Positions 17,357 to 26,163 of a stretch of DNA of 64,000 bases are shown in pieces; positions within the stretch are counted from its first letter, which is position 1, and each line of letters starts with the position of its first letter. The translations under genes were made by a program, and so were the position numbers. The stretch is from Actinomyces viscosus (GTDB lineage Bacteria; Actinomycetota; Actinomycetes; Actinomycetales; Actinomycetaceae), in contig NZ_LR134477.1 in NCBI RefSeq assembly GCF_900637975.1, positions 992,001 to 1,056,000 of the forward strand, given 5' to 3'. The notes under the pieces are model-generated. The model was given only the letters and a program-made list of their open reading frames with translations. It was not told the origin of the DNA and did not search any database.

Positions 17357-18478
17357 TCAGCGCGCGCCGGTGGGGACGGCTCCGCTTAGGGTCCTTGAGT
17401 CCACCAGCACCAGCCAGCGCGAGACCTCTCGGGCCCGCTTCATGGCGTCGGCAGCCGCCTGCCCGGTCAGATCGGTGGTCACCGCCGCGGCCGGCAGCAC
17501 CGTGCAGACCTGGCCCGCGGTCACGTCGACGCCGGATGCAGGATCCTGCGCGCCATCCATCCCGAGCTCCTTGAGGGAGGACTCGTCGATGGCGCCCACG
17601 AGCTCGGTCCCGTCAGCCACCAGAACGAGGGCGGCCCCGCCGGCAATCGCGTCACGTGCCCGGGACAGGGGCGTATCGGGTCTGACGACGTGCACTGGCC
17701 TGGCCAGCTCACGCAGATCCAGCCTCGAGGCGGCTCGGGCGCCTCCGCCGAGCTCGAGGACCTGCCAGCTGGAGGCCGCGATCGACCACCCGACCATGAC
17801 CACCAGGATGAGATTGAATGCGTCGGGCTGGCGGCCCTCGAGCAGAAGCGGACGCAGGATCCACCACCACACGACTCCGCCGACCACGATAAGTCCGCCC
17901 CAGCCGGCCACCTTGAGACCGAGCCGGCGGTTACCGGTCACCTGCACCACGAGCGCAGCCAGGGCGTAGCCGCCGTCGAGGGGCAGACCCGGCAGAGCGT
18001 TGAAGACGGCCAGGGCCAGGTTGACCAGGGTCACGGCCCACACCGTGAAGGCGATGGGGATCGTCAGACGTGCGGAGTCCTGCACCTGCGTTCCGATCAG
18101 CCAGATGAGCAGGTTTGTGGCCGGACCGGACAGGGAGGTGACCAGGTCCTTCCACGCGGTCCACTCGCGTGCCGGCCCGAAGGAGGTCCGCCCTCCCCAC
18201 AGGTAGAGCTCGTAGCGGGTGGGGCGTCTCCCCATGAGGGTCCCGGCCAGGCCGTGCGCCAGCTCGTGCAGGAGGACCGAGGCGGCGACGCCCAGGACCG
18301 TGGCGACCACCACGAGCAGCACGGTCGTGGTCCCGAAGGCGCCCAGGGCGTTGGAGACCAGCGGGTACCAGCTGCCGGCGATGAGCAGGCCGAGCAGGAG
18401 CGAGGTCGGCGAGATGACGACAGGGGCGCCACCGATGCGGGCGATCACCCACTCGCCGGTCGATGTGGAGGCAGGCAT
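17357..18478 (-). CDS. Site-2 protease (M50) family membrane metallopeptidase
   Basis: Intramembrane zinc protease, 373 residues from the ATG at 18478. The zinc site is HELAH at residues 71-75 inside a membrane helix, completed by LPLDGGYALAAL near residue 180. Six or so hydrophobic helices occupy residues 15-235. The C-terminal third (about 250-373) looks like paired CBS-type modules (VHVVRPDTPLSRARDAI), as in the Rip3/SpoIVFB-like branch. It diverges from the nuclease gene at 18625 across about 150 bases. Substrate unknown; regulated cleavage of an anti-sigma factor or other membrane protein is the family theme. Confidence 0.88.
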   Translation of the reverse strand: MPASTSTGEWVIARIGGAPVVISPTSLLLGLLIAGSWYPLVSNALGAFGTTTVLLVVVATVLGVAASVLLHELAHGLAGTLMGRRPTRYELYLWGGRTSFGPAREWTAWKDLVTSLSGPATNLLIWLIGTQVQDSARLTIPIAFTVWAVTLVNLALAVFNALPGLPLDGGYALAALVVQVTGNRRLGLKVAGWGGLIVVGGVVWWWILRPLLLEGRQPDAFNLILVVMVGWSIAASSWQVLELGGGARAASRLDLRELARPVHVVRPDTPLSRARDAIAGGAALVLVADGTELVGAIDESSLKELGMDGAQDPASGVDVTAGQVCTVLPAAAVTTDLTGQAAADAMKRAREVSRWLVLVDSRTLSGAVPTGAR

Positions 18479-18624
18479 GGGCGCGAGCCTAACGCCGTCA
18501 GGGGCAGCATGCTGCATCTTCCCGGGGGCCACAGACGGCTTGTGCGCCGTTGAGTGCGCACGCTGTGAACGGGTCACCTCTCACTTCCGACACACTGTCA
18601 CCTTCTCACGGTAGCGTCACCCTC

Positions 18625-19554
18625 ATGTCCTGTGAGCCGCATACCGTCACCACCTCGCCTGCTCGGGCCGGCGCCAGGCCCACCGGGCCGGGTGCCGGCG
18701 GCGGCCCGGGGCGCAGTTCCGGTGGTGGACGTCGCGCGGCCCTGTCCCCGTCCCGGGCCAAGGACTTCATGCAGTGCCCGCTCATGTTCCGTCTGCGGAC
18801 AGTCGATCGTCTCCCCGAACCCGGTTCCCTGGCCACGCACAAGGGAACGGTTGTTCACGGCGTGCTGGAGCGGCTCTACGACCTGCCGGCCTCCGAGCGC
18901 CGTCCCGCGGCAGCTCTTGACCTGCTGCCCGGCCAGTGGGCGTCCCACAGGGAGAAGAACCCGGAGGTCATGGGCCTGTTCGAGGACTCCACCCAGGTGG
19001 AGACCTGGCTGGAGGAGGCGCGCGGACTCATCCGCACCTACTTCACCCTGGAGAACCCGCAGCGTCTGGAGCCGGCCGAGCGCGAGCTGTTCGTCCAGAC
19101 CGAGACCGGTGACGGCCTGCTCCTGCGGGGCTTCGTCGATCGCCTGGACGTGGCACCCGACGGCGCCATGCGCGTGGTCGACTACAAGACCGGTCGCAGC
19201 CCGGGCACGCGCTTCATGGAGGAGGCGCTGTTCCAGATGCGCTTCTACGCCCTGGTCCTGTGGCGGCTGCGCGGACGAGCGCCGGCTCGCCTCCAGCTCG
19301 TCTACCTCAAGGACGGGCGCGTTCTGACCCACGACCCGCGCCTGGCCGAGCTGGAGCGAACCGAGACCCGCCTGGCCCACCTGTGGGACGAGGTCGAGGA
19401 CTGCGCCCGCACCGGAACCTTCCGCCCCCGCCGCTCCCGGCTGTGCGACTGGTGCGCCTTCCAGGCCCAGTGCCCGGTCTTCGGGGGCACGACGCCGCAG
19501 ATGCCCGACGACGGGGTCACCCGTCTCCTGAGCGCCCGCCGCACTGCCGCCTGA
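18625..19554 (+). CDS. RecB-family PD-(D/E)XK exonuclease with four-cysteine cluster
   Basis: Single-domain nuclease of the RecB/Cas4 type, about 309 residues from the ATG at 18625. The nuclease core shows GTVVHGVLERLY, GFVDRLDV and VVDYKTGRSPG (the D-x(n)-(D/E)-x-K residues). One cysteine near the start of the domain (DFMQCPLMF) and three in LCDWCAFQAQCP near the end form the C-x(n)-C-x2-C-x5-C pattern that holds a 4Fe-4S cluster in AddB and Cas4. It has no helicase domain. The same nuclease lies beside trmI in mycobacteria (Rv2119), so this is a conserved neighbourhood split here by the encapsulin/DyP and IS5 regions. No clear ribosome site precedes the chosen start. Confidence 0.88.
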   Translation: MSCEPHTVTTSPARAGARPTGPGAGGGPGRSSGGGRRAALSPSRAKDFMQCPLMFRLRTVDRLPEPGSLATHKGTVVHGVLERLYDLPASERRPAAALDLLPGQWASHREKNPEVMGLFEDSTQVETWLEEARGLIRTYFTLENPQRLEPAERELFVQTETGDGLLLRGFVDRLDVAPDGAMRVVDYKTGRSPGTRFMEEALFQMRFYALVLWRLRGRAPARLQLVYLKDGRVLTHDPRLAELERTETRLAHLWDEVEDCARTGTFRPRRSRLCDWCAFQAQCPVFGGTTPQMPDDGVTRLLSARRTAA

Positions 19555-19574
19555 TCTCACCTATCGTCCCAGAA

Positions 19575-19603
19575 TTGCTACGGGGCGCACCCTCGGTTAC
19601 AGT
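19575..19603 (+). promoter_or_regulatory. Candidate promoter of the sulfur-transport module
   Basis: TTGCTA at 19575-19580 and TACAGT at 19598-19603 are separated by 17 bases, a good sigma-70-like arrangement. It precedes a short reading frame and then the YeeE-type transporter. This is pattern evidence only. Confidence 0.45.
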
Positions 19604-19651
19604 CCGTGGCGGTTGACAACCGTCGCCAACCACGTCACACCGGAGAAGCAC

Positions 19652-19735
19652 ATGAACGTCGCCCAGGCTCGCACCGCCCGCACCGCCCTGCGCGGGGCCG
19701 GCATGTGTATGCGCAGCCTGGTTCGGACGTTCTGA
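19652..19735 (+). CDS. Short ORF (27 residues), possible leader peptide
   Basis: An ATG at 19652, preceded by GGAGAAG, opens a 27-codon frame ending GMCMRSLVRTF. It lies between the candidate promoter and the YeeE/TusA genes, with about 200 untranslated bases after it. Cysteine-sensing leader peptides precede sulfur genes in other actinobacteria, and this one has a Met-Cys-Met cluster near its end. Only a single Cys is present, however. The rest of 19736-19936 holds a small hairpin (GGCGCC arms around 19770) and nothing else recognisable. Confidence 0.4.
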   Translation: MNVAQARTARTALRGAGMCMRSLVRTF

Positions 19736-19936
19736 GGCGGTCTCAGACAGATCGTTCTCTCCGGCTCCCGGCGCCCCGTGACGGCGCCCGAACAGCCACG
19801 TCCAGCCAGGCACCCACCTCACTCCCCCACCGGATGACGTGGCCCCCCCTCTGCATCTTCTTCCACCTGTGCTGCGTCACCGGTCCCCACGCAGGCTGCT
19901 TGCACCTGAAAGCGGCAGCCGGACAAGGACCACACC

Positions 19937-21006
19937 GTGCCAACACCCGCCATTCTTTCCGGGCTCGTCGTCGGAGCAGCCCTCGGCTTCATCCTTCAGC
20001 GAGGCCGTTTCTGCATCACCGGGGCCTTCCGTGACCTGTGGGTCTCTCGCTCCTGGCGCTGGTTCACCGCCTTCCTGCTGGCCATCGCCGTTCAGGCGGT
20101 CGGCGTCGCCGTCCTGACCGGTGCCGGCTCCATCAGCCCTGAGATCCCCAGGCTGTCCGTGGTTGCCACCGTGGCCGGATCCTTCCTCTTCGGAATAGGG
20201 ATTGTCCTGGCCGGGGGCTGCGCCACCGGAACCTACTACCGCGCCGGTGAGGGGCTGGTCGGCTCCTGGTTCGCGCTCGTGGCCTATGCGACCACGGCGG
20301 CCGCCTCCAAGACGGGGATCCTGTCCGGGGTAACCACATGGGTCAAAGGACTGTGGGTCACCAACCTCACCACCATCCCCGCCACCATCGGGGTGCCGGA
20401 CTGGGTCGGTGTCGTCATCCTGGCCGGGGTCACCGGGGTCGTGGTGCACCGGTTCGTCGTGCTGGGGCGCAACCGTGCCGCCCAGGTCCAGCTGCCCGCA
20501 CAGCGCACGGGCCTGGCTCACCTACTGCTGGAGAAGCAGTGGAACCCGCTGGTCACGGGACTCCTCGTGGGGATCGTCGCCATCATCGCGTGGCCCACGT
20601 CCTGGGCCTCGGGGCGCCCGGACGGGCTCGGGATCACGACGCCGTCGTCGAACCTGGTGAACCTCATCGTCACCGGAGAGGCCAAGCGGCTCGACTGGGG
20701 CGTCCTCCTGGTCCTGGGCATCCTCATCGGCTCCTACATCGCTGCCAAGGCCTCCGGAGAGTTCCGCGTGCGCGTGCCCAGCGCTCCATCGTCGGCGGCA
20801 TCCTTATGGGGATCGGAGCCGCCTGGGCCGGTGGCTGCTCGATCGGCAACGCCCTGGTGCAGACTTCGCTGCTGTCGTGGCAGGGCTGGACCGCGCTCGT
20901 CTTCCAGGTCCTGGGAGTCGGGGCCGCCGCCTGGTTCCTTCTCATCCGCCCCCGTCAGCGTCGTCGCGCCGAGCGCGCCTCCACCCGCGTCCCCGCCGCA
21001 GTCTGA
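19937..21006 (+). pseudogene. YeeE/YedE (TsuA-like) thiosulfate transporter, frameshifted
   Basis: Multi-pass membrane protein of the YeeE family, which takes up thiosulfate. The first frame (from a GTG at 19937) gives residues 1 to about 282 with GRFCITGAFRD and the AGGCATGTYYRAGEG motif. Near 20775-20785 the frame is lost. The remainder, with SIVGGILMGIGAAWAGGCSIGNAL, continues in another frame to the TGA at 21004-21006. Joining the frames would give a normal protein of about 356 residues. No homopolymer marks the break, so a sequencing error or a real one-base deletion are both possible. It is followed 36 bases later by a TusA-like gene. Confidence 0.8.
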
Positions 21007-21042
21007 CCCGCCCCAACAGCACCCGACACCAAGGAGAGATTC

Positions 21043-21264
21043 ATGCGCACTGTCCTGGAGACCACCGGCCAGGTCTGCCCCTTCCCCGTCATCGAGGCCG
21101 AGGAGGCCATGGAGGATCTCAGCCCCGGCGACGAACTCGTCATCGGCTTCGACTGCACCCAGGGGACCCAGACCCTGCCGGCCTGGGCCGCCGACAACGG
21201 CTACACCGTCACCGAGTTCGAGCGCACCGGCGACGCGGCCTGGACCATCACCGTACGCAAGTAG
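21043..21264 (+). CDS. TusA/SirA-like sulfur carrier
   Basis: A 73-residue TusA-family protein with the active-site motif VCPFPVIEAEEAM (Cys12 within CPxP). Such proteins carry persulfide sulfur, and beside a YeeE transporter the usual partner role is to accept sulfur from incoming thiosulfate (TsuB/YeeD). The ATG at 21043 has the ribosome site AAGGAGAG. If the transporter gene upstream is truly broken, this protein may have lost its direct partner. Confidence 0.9.
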   Translation: MRTVLETTGQVCPFPVIEAEEAMEDLSPGDELVIGFDCTQGTQTLPAWAADNGYTVTEFERTGDAAWTITVRK

Positions 21265-21287
21265 GCCGAGCCGCTACGGTTAGGCCT

Positions 21288-22280
21288 ATGGAGCACAGGA
21301 GACTCGGCCGAACCGGCCTGCGAGTGTCCTCCGTGGGCCTGGGCACGATGACCTGGGGCCGGGACACCGATGAGCTCGAGGCCAAGGAGCAGCTCGACAT
21401 CTTCCTCGACGCCGGCGGCACTCTCGTGGACACCGCCGCCTCCTACGGCGAAGGCGTCAGCGAGGAGGTGATCGGTGCGCTGCTGCGTGAGCACGTGGAC
21501 CGTCAGGACCTCGTCCTGGTCTCCAAGGCCGGGGTGCGCACCTGGCGCACCGGGGAGCGGTCCTCGGTGGCCGACGCCTCCCGCGGCTCCCTGCTGAACA
21601 CGCTCGACACCAGTCTGGCCCGCCTGGGCACCGACCATCTCGATCTGCTGCTGGTTCAGGTGCCCGACCCCACCACCTCCCTGGAGGAGACGGCGCACGC
21701 CCTGAGCCTGGCCGTCTCCTCGGGGCGCACCCGCTACGTGGGCATCGCCAACCACCCGGCCTGGGCATCGGTGCGCATGCACGATCTGCTCAGCGGCCTC
21801 TTCGGTGAGGGCGGACGGGGTCCGGGACTGGCGGCCGTCGAGGTGGAGCACTCACTGCTCTCCCGGGGCATCGAGCGCGAGCTCATGCCGGCCTCCCAGG
21901 CCCTGGGCTTCGGGATCCTGGGGTACGCGCCCCTGGGACGGGGGGTCCTCACGGGCAAGTACCGGGCGACGATTCCACCGGACTCGAGGGCCGCCTCGCC
22001 GCACCTGCGCTCCTACGTGTCCCCCTACCTGGGTGACCCGCACCGGGGGGTCGTCGAGGCAGTGGCCACCGCGGCGTCGGGCCTGGATCGTAAACCGGCC
22101 GAGGTCGCGCTGGCCTGGGCCCGCGACGCCGTCGGGATCGCCTCCACCATCGTGGGGGCGCGCACACCAGCTCAGCTCCAGGGCGTGCTCTCAGCCAACG
22201 ATCTGGAGCTCCCGGTCCAGATCCGCCACGCCCTGGACGAGGTCACCTCGGTGCAGCTCGGATACCCCGAGCGCTTCTGA
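21288..22280 (+). CDS. Aldo/keto reductase family protein
   Basis: A 330-residue NADPH-dependent oxidoreductase-type barrel starting at the ATG at 21288. Landmarks are GLRVSSVGLGTMTWG, DTAASYGEG (Asp48 and Tyr53), LVSKAG (Lys80) and ALAWARDAVGIASTIVGART near the C-terminus. The residue where the family usually has a catalytic His (LH-x2-D) is Gln124 in LLLVQVPDP, so turnover or substrate may differ. Substrate cannot be inferred. It begins 23 bases after the TusA-like gene and could share its message. Confidence 0.88.
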   Translation: MEHRRLGRTGLRVSSVGLGTMTWGRDTDELEAKEQLDIFLDAGGTLVDTAASYGEGVSEEVIGALLREHVDRQDLVLVSKAGVRTWRTGERSSVADASRGSLLNTLDTSLARLGTDHLDLLLVQVPDPTTSLEETAHALSLAVSSGRTRYVGIANHPAWASVRMHDLLSGLFGEGGRGPGLAAVEVEHSLLSRGIERELMPASQALGFGILGYAPLGRGVLTGKYRATIPPDSRAASPHLRSYVSPYLGDPHRGVVEAVATAASGLDRKPAEVALAWARDAVGIASTIVGARTPAQLQGVLSANDLELPVQIRHALDEVTSVQLGYPERF

Positions 22281-22310
22281 GCCGCTCGGCACCCTGGGAG
22301 TACCGCAGGT

Positions 22311-22445
22311 TCAGCCCCACACCAGGGCGACACGCCTCCCGCCGACCTCGTGGACGGGCACGTCCATGCCGAAGACCTCACTGAGGCGCTCCCGGGTCAT
22401 CGTCTCCTCCGGGGTGCCCTGAAGAACGACTCGGCCACAGCGAAA
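22311..22445 (-). pseudogene. C-terminal fragment of a siderophore-type ABC transporter ATPase
   Basis: On the minus strand a frame of about 44 codons ends in a TGA at 22311-22313. It reads CGRVVLQGTPEETMTRERLSE and then VFGMDVPVHEVGGRR, the tail seen in FecE/FepC-like iron-transport ATPases. Everything upstream, including the Walker motifs, is absent. A leftover of a lost iron-uptake operon is the simplest reading. Confidence 0.55.
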
Positions 22446-22447
22446 CA

Positions 22448-22478
22448 GTGGGGCCCGTGCGCCTGGCACGGGCCCCAC
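22448..22478. terminator. Strong bidirectional hairpin terminator
   Basis: GTGGGGCCCGTGC (22448-22460) and GCACGGGCCCCAC (22466-22478) form a perfect 13-base stem with a five-base loop. It lies between the convergent aldo/keto reductase and acidic-tail genes and probably serves both. No T-run, as is common in high-GC hosts. Confidence 0.75.
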
Positions 22479-22509
22479 CACTGAGCGTTGGAAGGTCGGG
22501 AGACCTCAG

Positions 22510-22833
22510 TCAGTCCTCGTCGTCGTAGTCCTCGTCATCATCATCGCCGTCATCGTCGTAGTCGTCATCCTCATCGTCGTCGTACTCGCCGTCATCGTCG
22601 TAGTCGTCATCGTCCTCATCCTCGTCATCAGCATCGGAGTCGAAGGCCTCGAAGGGGAGCTCGATGCCGTACGCGGTGAACAGTGAGTCGTCGTAGGTGA
22701 AGAAGGCGTCCTGGAGGGCGTTCTCGGCCGCGACCACGGCCGGGGAGAGCTCATCGCCGGTCGCGGCAGCATCCAGGTGCGCCTCGAAGGCGGCGATGAG
22801 TCGGTTGAGCGCGGACCGCGGGTCGTTCGTCAT
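22510..22833 (-). CDS. Small protein with long Asp/Glu/Tyr tail
   Basis: A 107-residue protein from the ATG at 22833. Residues 1-65 are an ordinary helical domain (ALNRLIAAFEAHLDAA, ENALQDAFFTYDDSLFTAYG). Residues 66-107 are almost only Asp, Glu and Tyr, in irregular DDD-E/Y repeats, encoded by GAT/GAC/GAG repeats. Similar proteins have been labelled as primosome or DNA primase in databases, but nothing here supports such a role. A DNA mimic or a metal-binding tail is possible and untested. Confidence 0.7.
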   Translation of the reverse strand: MTNDPRSALNRLIAAFEAHLDAAATGDELSPAVVAAENALQDAFFTYDDSLFTAYGIELPFEAFDSDADDEDEDDDDYDDDGEYDDDEDDDYDDDGDDDDEDYDDED

Positions 22834-22905
22834 GTAGGACACACTACCGGCTCTCCCCCACCCGGCGCACAGGTGGTCCGCAACGCAGAGTCGCGTCGCG
22901 TCTGA

Positions 22906-24006
22906 TCACGCGTTCTGACCGACACCCAGCTCCTGGCGAATGAAGCCCAGGAAGAGGTCCTCCCCCTTGATTCTGCTGGTCTCCTCAGGTCCGACGACAA
23001 CGCGTACGCCGTCGCGCAGGATCTGGGAGGCGCCGCCGTCGGGGCCCAGGGGCAGGATGATCCGTTCGGTTCCGGGCGTGTAGGTCGTGCTGGGCTCCCG
23101 GCCCGCGATGATGTCGGCGATGTTGTCGGCGACGACTCGGGCGTGGGCCCGGGCGGCGTCGGCGCGCTTGGACTCCCGCACATCGGTGATGTCGCCGATG
23201 GCCCAGACGCCGGGGTGATCCACCACTCGAAGATACTCGTCGACGCGGATCGTGCCGTCGTAGTGGCGCACCTCGTCGTAGTCATCGCTGAGGAATCCGG
23301 TGGCTGCCGCTGAGCCGTAGGCGCGGAACCACATGTCGGCCTCCACAGGACGTCCGCCCTGGGTCGTGACCCGGAAGGGTGAGAGCACGCCGACGTCGAC
23401 CGGGGGCAGGAAGCTGAGGGCGTCACCGGTGATGACCTCCACTCCGCGCTCGGCGAGCTGGTCGGCAATGGCCTCGCGGATCTCCGGCTTGTAGTCACCG
23501 GCGGGAAGGATCCTGTCGGCGGCCTCCAGCATGGTCACCTTGATGTTCGGGAAGGCCGAGGTGATCTCTCCCGCCAGCTCGATACCGACCGCACCGGCTC
23601 CCACGATGAGCACTCGTGAGCACTGCTCGAGGTTGGCGTGGACCCGCTCGATACGGGCCTTGGCGATGATGGAGGAGGACTCCATGTGCTTGGCCGGGAA
23701 GGGATAGGCGGTCCCCGTGGCCAGCACCAGGTAGTCGGCCTCGATCGGTCCGTGCCCGGAGACCTCGACGGTGGTACCCCGAACGGCCAGCGCCGTGCCG
23801 TGGACGACGCGTCCGTTGGTCAGGAGCCGGTCGTAGGGCAGGAAGATCTTCTCCGCCCAGTCCCGGTCGACCGCCGCCCGCAGCGCTGCGGCGTGGCTGA
23901 CGAAGGTGTCCTTCTGCTCCACGAGGGTGACCTCGGCGACGTCGTCGAGGGCCTTGGCGACGGTAATGCCGCCGTACCCACCGCCAACGATGGTGACGCG
24001 AGCCAT
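22906..24006 (-). CDS. FAD-dependent NAD(P)H oxidoreductase (AIF/FSP1-like)
   Basis: A 366-residue two-dinucleotide-domain flavoprotein. The FAD Rossmann motif VGGGYGGITVAKAL is at residues 7-20, a second motif VGAGAVGIELAG is near residue 134, and the FAD-binding WAIGDITDVRE comes late. The redox-active CxxxxC of glutathione reductases is absent, placing it with NDH-2/FSP1-type quinone or ferredoxin reductases. It starts at the ATG at 24006, 47 bases after the M3 peptidase stop, so the two may be co-transcribed. Membrane association cannot be judged. Confidence 0.87.
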   Translation of the reverse strand: MARVTIVGGGYGGITVAKALDDVAEVTLVEQKDTFVSHAAALRAAVDRDWAEKIFLPYDRLLTNGRVVHGTALAVRGTTVEVSGHGPIEADYLVLATGTAYPFPAKHMESSSIIAKARIERVHANLEQCSRVLIVGAGAVGIELAGEITSAFPNIKVTMLEAADRILPAGDYKPEIREAIADQLAERGVEVITGDALSFLPPVDVGVLSPFRVTTQGGRPVEADMWFRAYGSAAATGFLSDDYDEVRHYDGTIRVDEYLRVVDHPGVWAIGDITDVRESKRADAARAHARVVADNIADIIAGREPSTTYTPGTERIILPLGPDGGASQILRDGVRVVVGPEETSRIKGEDLFLGFIRQELGVGQNA

Positions 24007-24053
24007 ATTGTGTTCCTTCCGGTGATGAGAGGTGAAAACGCGGGCCGCGCTCG

Positions 24054-26105
24054 TCAGGTGAGTCCGCGGCGCTTGAGGAGAGGCAGGATGCTGGGGTCGC
24101 GCCCGGTGAAGGCGCGGTAGGAGTCCAGGGGGTCCCGGGAGTCGCCGCGGGCGAGGAACTCGCGCCGGAAGGTCTCCCCGGCCGTACGGTTCAGGCCGAG
24201 GTCACCGTCAATCGCGCCGTCGGTGGTGAACCACGTGATGGCATCGGCGTCCATGACCTCGCTCCAGATGTAGGCGTAGTAGGCGGCGCTGTAGCCGCCG
24301 GCGAAGACGTGGGAGAAGTAGGTGGTGCGGTAGCGCGGTGGCACGAGCGCGTCGTTGACCCCGGCCTCGGCCAGAGCCTGGTGCTCGAAGCGCTCAACCT
24401 CGTCGACATCTCCTGGGACCTGCCCGGGGACGAGGGTATGCCAGGCCTGGTCGAGCAGGGCGGCCCCCAGGTACTCCGTGGTGGCGTAGCCCTGGCCGAA
24501 GGTGCCCTGGCCGCGCAGCTGCTCGGCCAGCTCATCCGGCAGGGGCTTGCCAGTGTCCACATGGCGGGCGTAACCGGCGAGCACCTCGGGGTGAAGAGCC
24601 CACTTCTCGTTGAGCTGACTGGGGAACTCGACGACGTCCCGGGGAACGGCCGTGCCGAAGGCCGAGGGGTAGCGGGTCTCCGAGAACAGGGCGTGCAGGG
24701 CGTGCCCGAACTCGTGGAAGCAGGTGATGACCTCGTCCCAGGTCAGCAGGGCGGGCCCGGTGGTGGGCTGCTCGATGTTGCAGCAGTTGATGACGACCGG
24801 CCTGCGACCGGTGAGCCTCGAACCGGTGACGAGGCTGTCCATCCAGGCGCCCCCGGACTTGCCGGCTCGGGCGTAGTAGTCGCCGACGAAGAGTCCCAGG
24901 ACCGGGGCATCCGGCTCCTCACCGTCACGTACCTCCCAGACCCGCACGCCGGGGGCGTACATGTGCTCGGCCAGGTCCTCGCGCTCGTGGAAGGTGATTC
25001 CGTAGAGACGGTTGGCGGCGTAGAAGACCCCCTTGGTGATGACGCTCCACAGCTCCAGGTAAGGGGCCAGGACCTCGTCGTCGACGCCGAAGCGGTCCTT
25101 GCGCTCGGCGGCCTCGTAGAGGGGCCAGTCGGCGGGGCCGAAGGTCTCGCCCGCCTGCGTCTGGGGATCGCGCTCCATGCGGGCGGCGTAGAGCTGGGCG
25201 TCGCGGCGGGCGTTGGCCATGGCGGGCGGCGTGAGGCGGGCGAGCATCTCGCAGACCGCCTCGGTGGTTCTGGCGGCTGACTCCGCCGCCACGAGCGCGG
25301 CATGGTGCGGGTATCCGAGCAGTGCGGCTCGCTCGGCGCGCAGCGCCGCGAGCTGAAGGACGATGCTTCGGGTGTCGCCGGCGTCCTCCTGTCCGCCCAG
25401 CCCCCTGCTCATGGACCTCTCCAGGAGGGCGAGTCTGGCGCCGTGCGGTCGGGTGGCGGCCAGGGCCGGTGGGATCGTGACATTCGTGACCCCGGCGGCG
25501 TGCATCGCCTCGGTGGCCAGGACGGAGAAACGCATCTTGAGTGCGTTGACGCGGGCGTTGATCTCCCTGAGGGCGGCGGCATCCGACTCGTCCAGACCAA
25601 CGCCGTTGCGTTCGAACTCCTCAACGGTCAGACGGATGAGACGAGCGGTCTCAGCATCGATGACAGTGCCGTCAGCGTCGCAGGCGTCCTCGCCATCAGG
25701 CGCGGCGGCAACGAGATCGTCAAGAACCTTGACCCGCTGATAGAGGCGCGAGTCGAGATGGTAGGCGTCGGAGTGCGCCGCCAGATCGGGAGCGAGTGTC
25801 TCCTCGAGCGCATCCAGGTCCGGGCACTCTGTGGCGGCGGTCAGTGCGTCCAGAACCGTCAGAGCCCGCTCCAGCAGCTCACCGGACCGTTCCAGGGCGT
25901 CAACGGTGTTGGCGATCGTGGGCTCTGCCTCATTGGTGGCGATCGCCTCCCACTCCTGACGCTCGGCGGCCATTCCTGCCCGAATGGCCGGTTCGATGTC
26001 GGAGTGGTCCACTGCCGTGAAGCCGGGAAGCTCCAGGTCAAGCGGCCAGGGCCTGGCGAAGACGTTCGACTCCGGGAGGTCGGTGCCGTCGGTGGTCTCG
26101 CTCAT
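24054..26105 (-). CDS. M3-family oligopeptidase (Dcp/OpdA type)
   Basis: Cytosolic zinc oligopeptidase, 683 residues from the ATG at 26105 (MSETTDG). The thermolysin-like zinc motif HEFGH is at about residue 463 (bases 24703-24717) and is followed by the usual VVEFPSQLNEKWA block. The N-terminal two thirds are helical as in the family. It presumably degrades short peptides from protein turnover. It is in series with the flavoprotein gene downstream. Confidence 0.94.
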   Translation of the reverse strand: MSETTDGTDLPESNVFARPWPLDLELPGFTAVDHSDIEPAIRAGMAAERQEWEAIATNEAEPTIANTVDALERSGELLERALTVLDALTAATECPDLDALEETLAPDLAAHSDAYHLDSRLYQRVKVLDDLVAAAPDGEDACDADGTVIDAETARLIRLTVEEFERNGVGLDESDAAALREINARVNALKMRFSVLATEAMHAAGVTNVTIPPALAATRPHGARLALLERSMSRGLGGQEDAGDTRSIVLQLAALRAERAALLGYPHHAALVAAESAARTTEAVCEMLARLTPPAMANARRDAQLYAARMERDPQTQAGETFGPADWPLYEAAERKDRFGVDDEVLAPYLELWSVITKGVFYAANRLYGITFHEREDLAEHMYAPGVRVWEVRDGEEPDAPVLGLFVGDYYARAGKSGGAWMDSLVTGSRLTGRRPVVINCCNIEQPTTGPALLTWDEVITCFHEFGHALHALFSETRYPSAFGTAVPRDVVEFPSQLNEKWALHPEVLAGYARHVDTGKPLPDELAEQLRGQGTFGQGYATTEYLGAALLDQAWHTLVPGQVPGDVDEVERFEHQALAEAGVNDALVPPRYRTTYFSHVFAGGYSAAYYAYIWSEVMDADAITWFTTDGAIDGDLGLNRTAGETFRREFLARGDSRDPLDSYRAFTGRDPSILPLLKRRGLT

Positions 26106-26163
26106 GGGCCCATCGTGCCATGTGCCCACGGCTTCTCAAGCACAACAAGCAGACATTCTTGGG

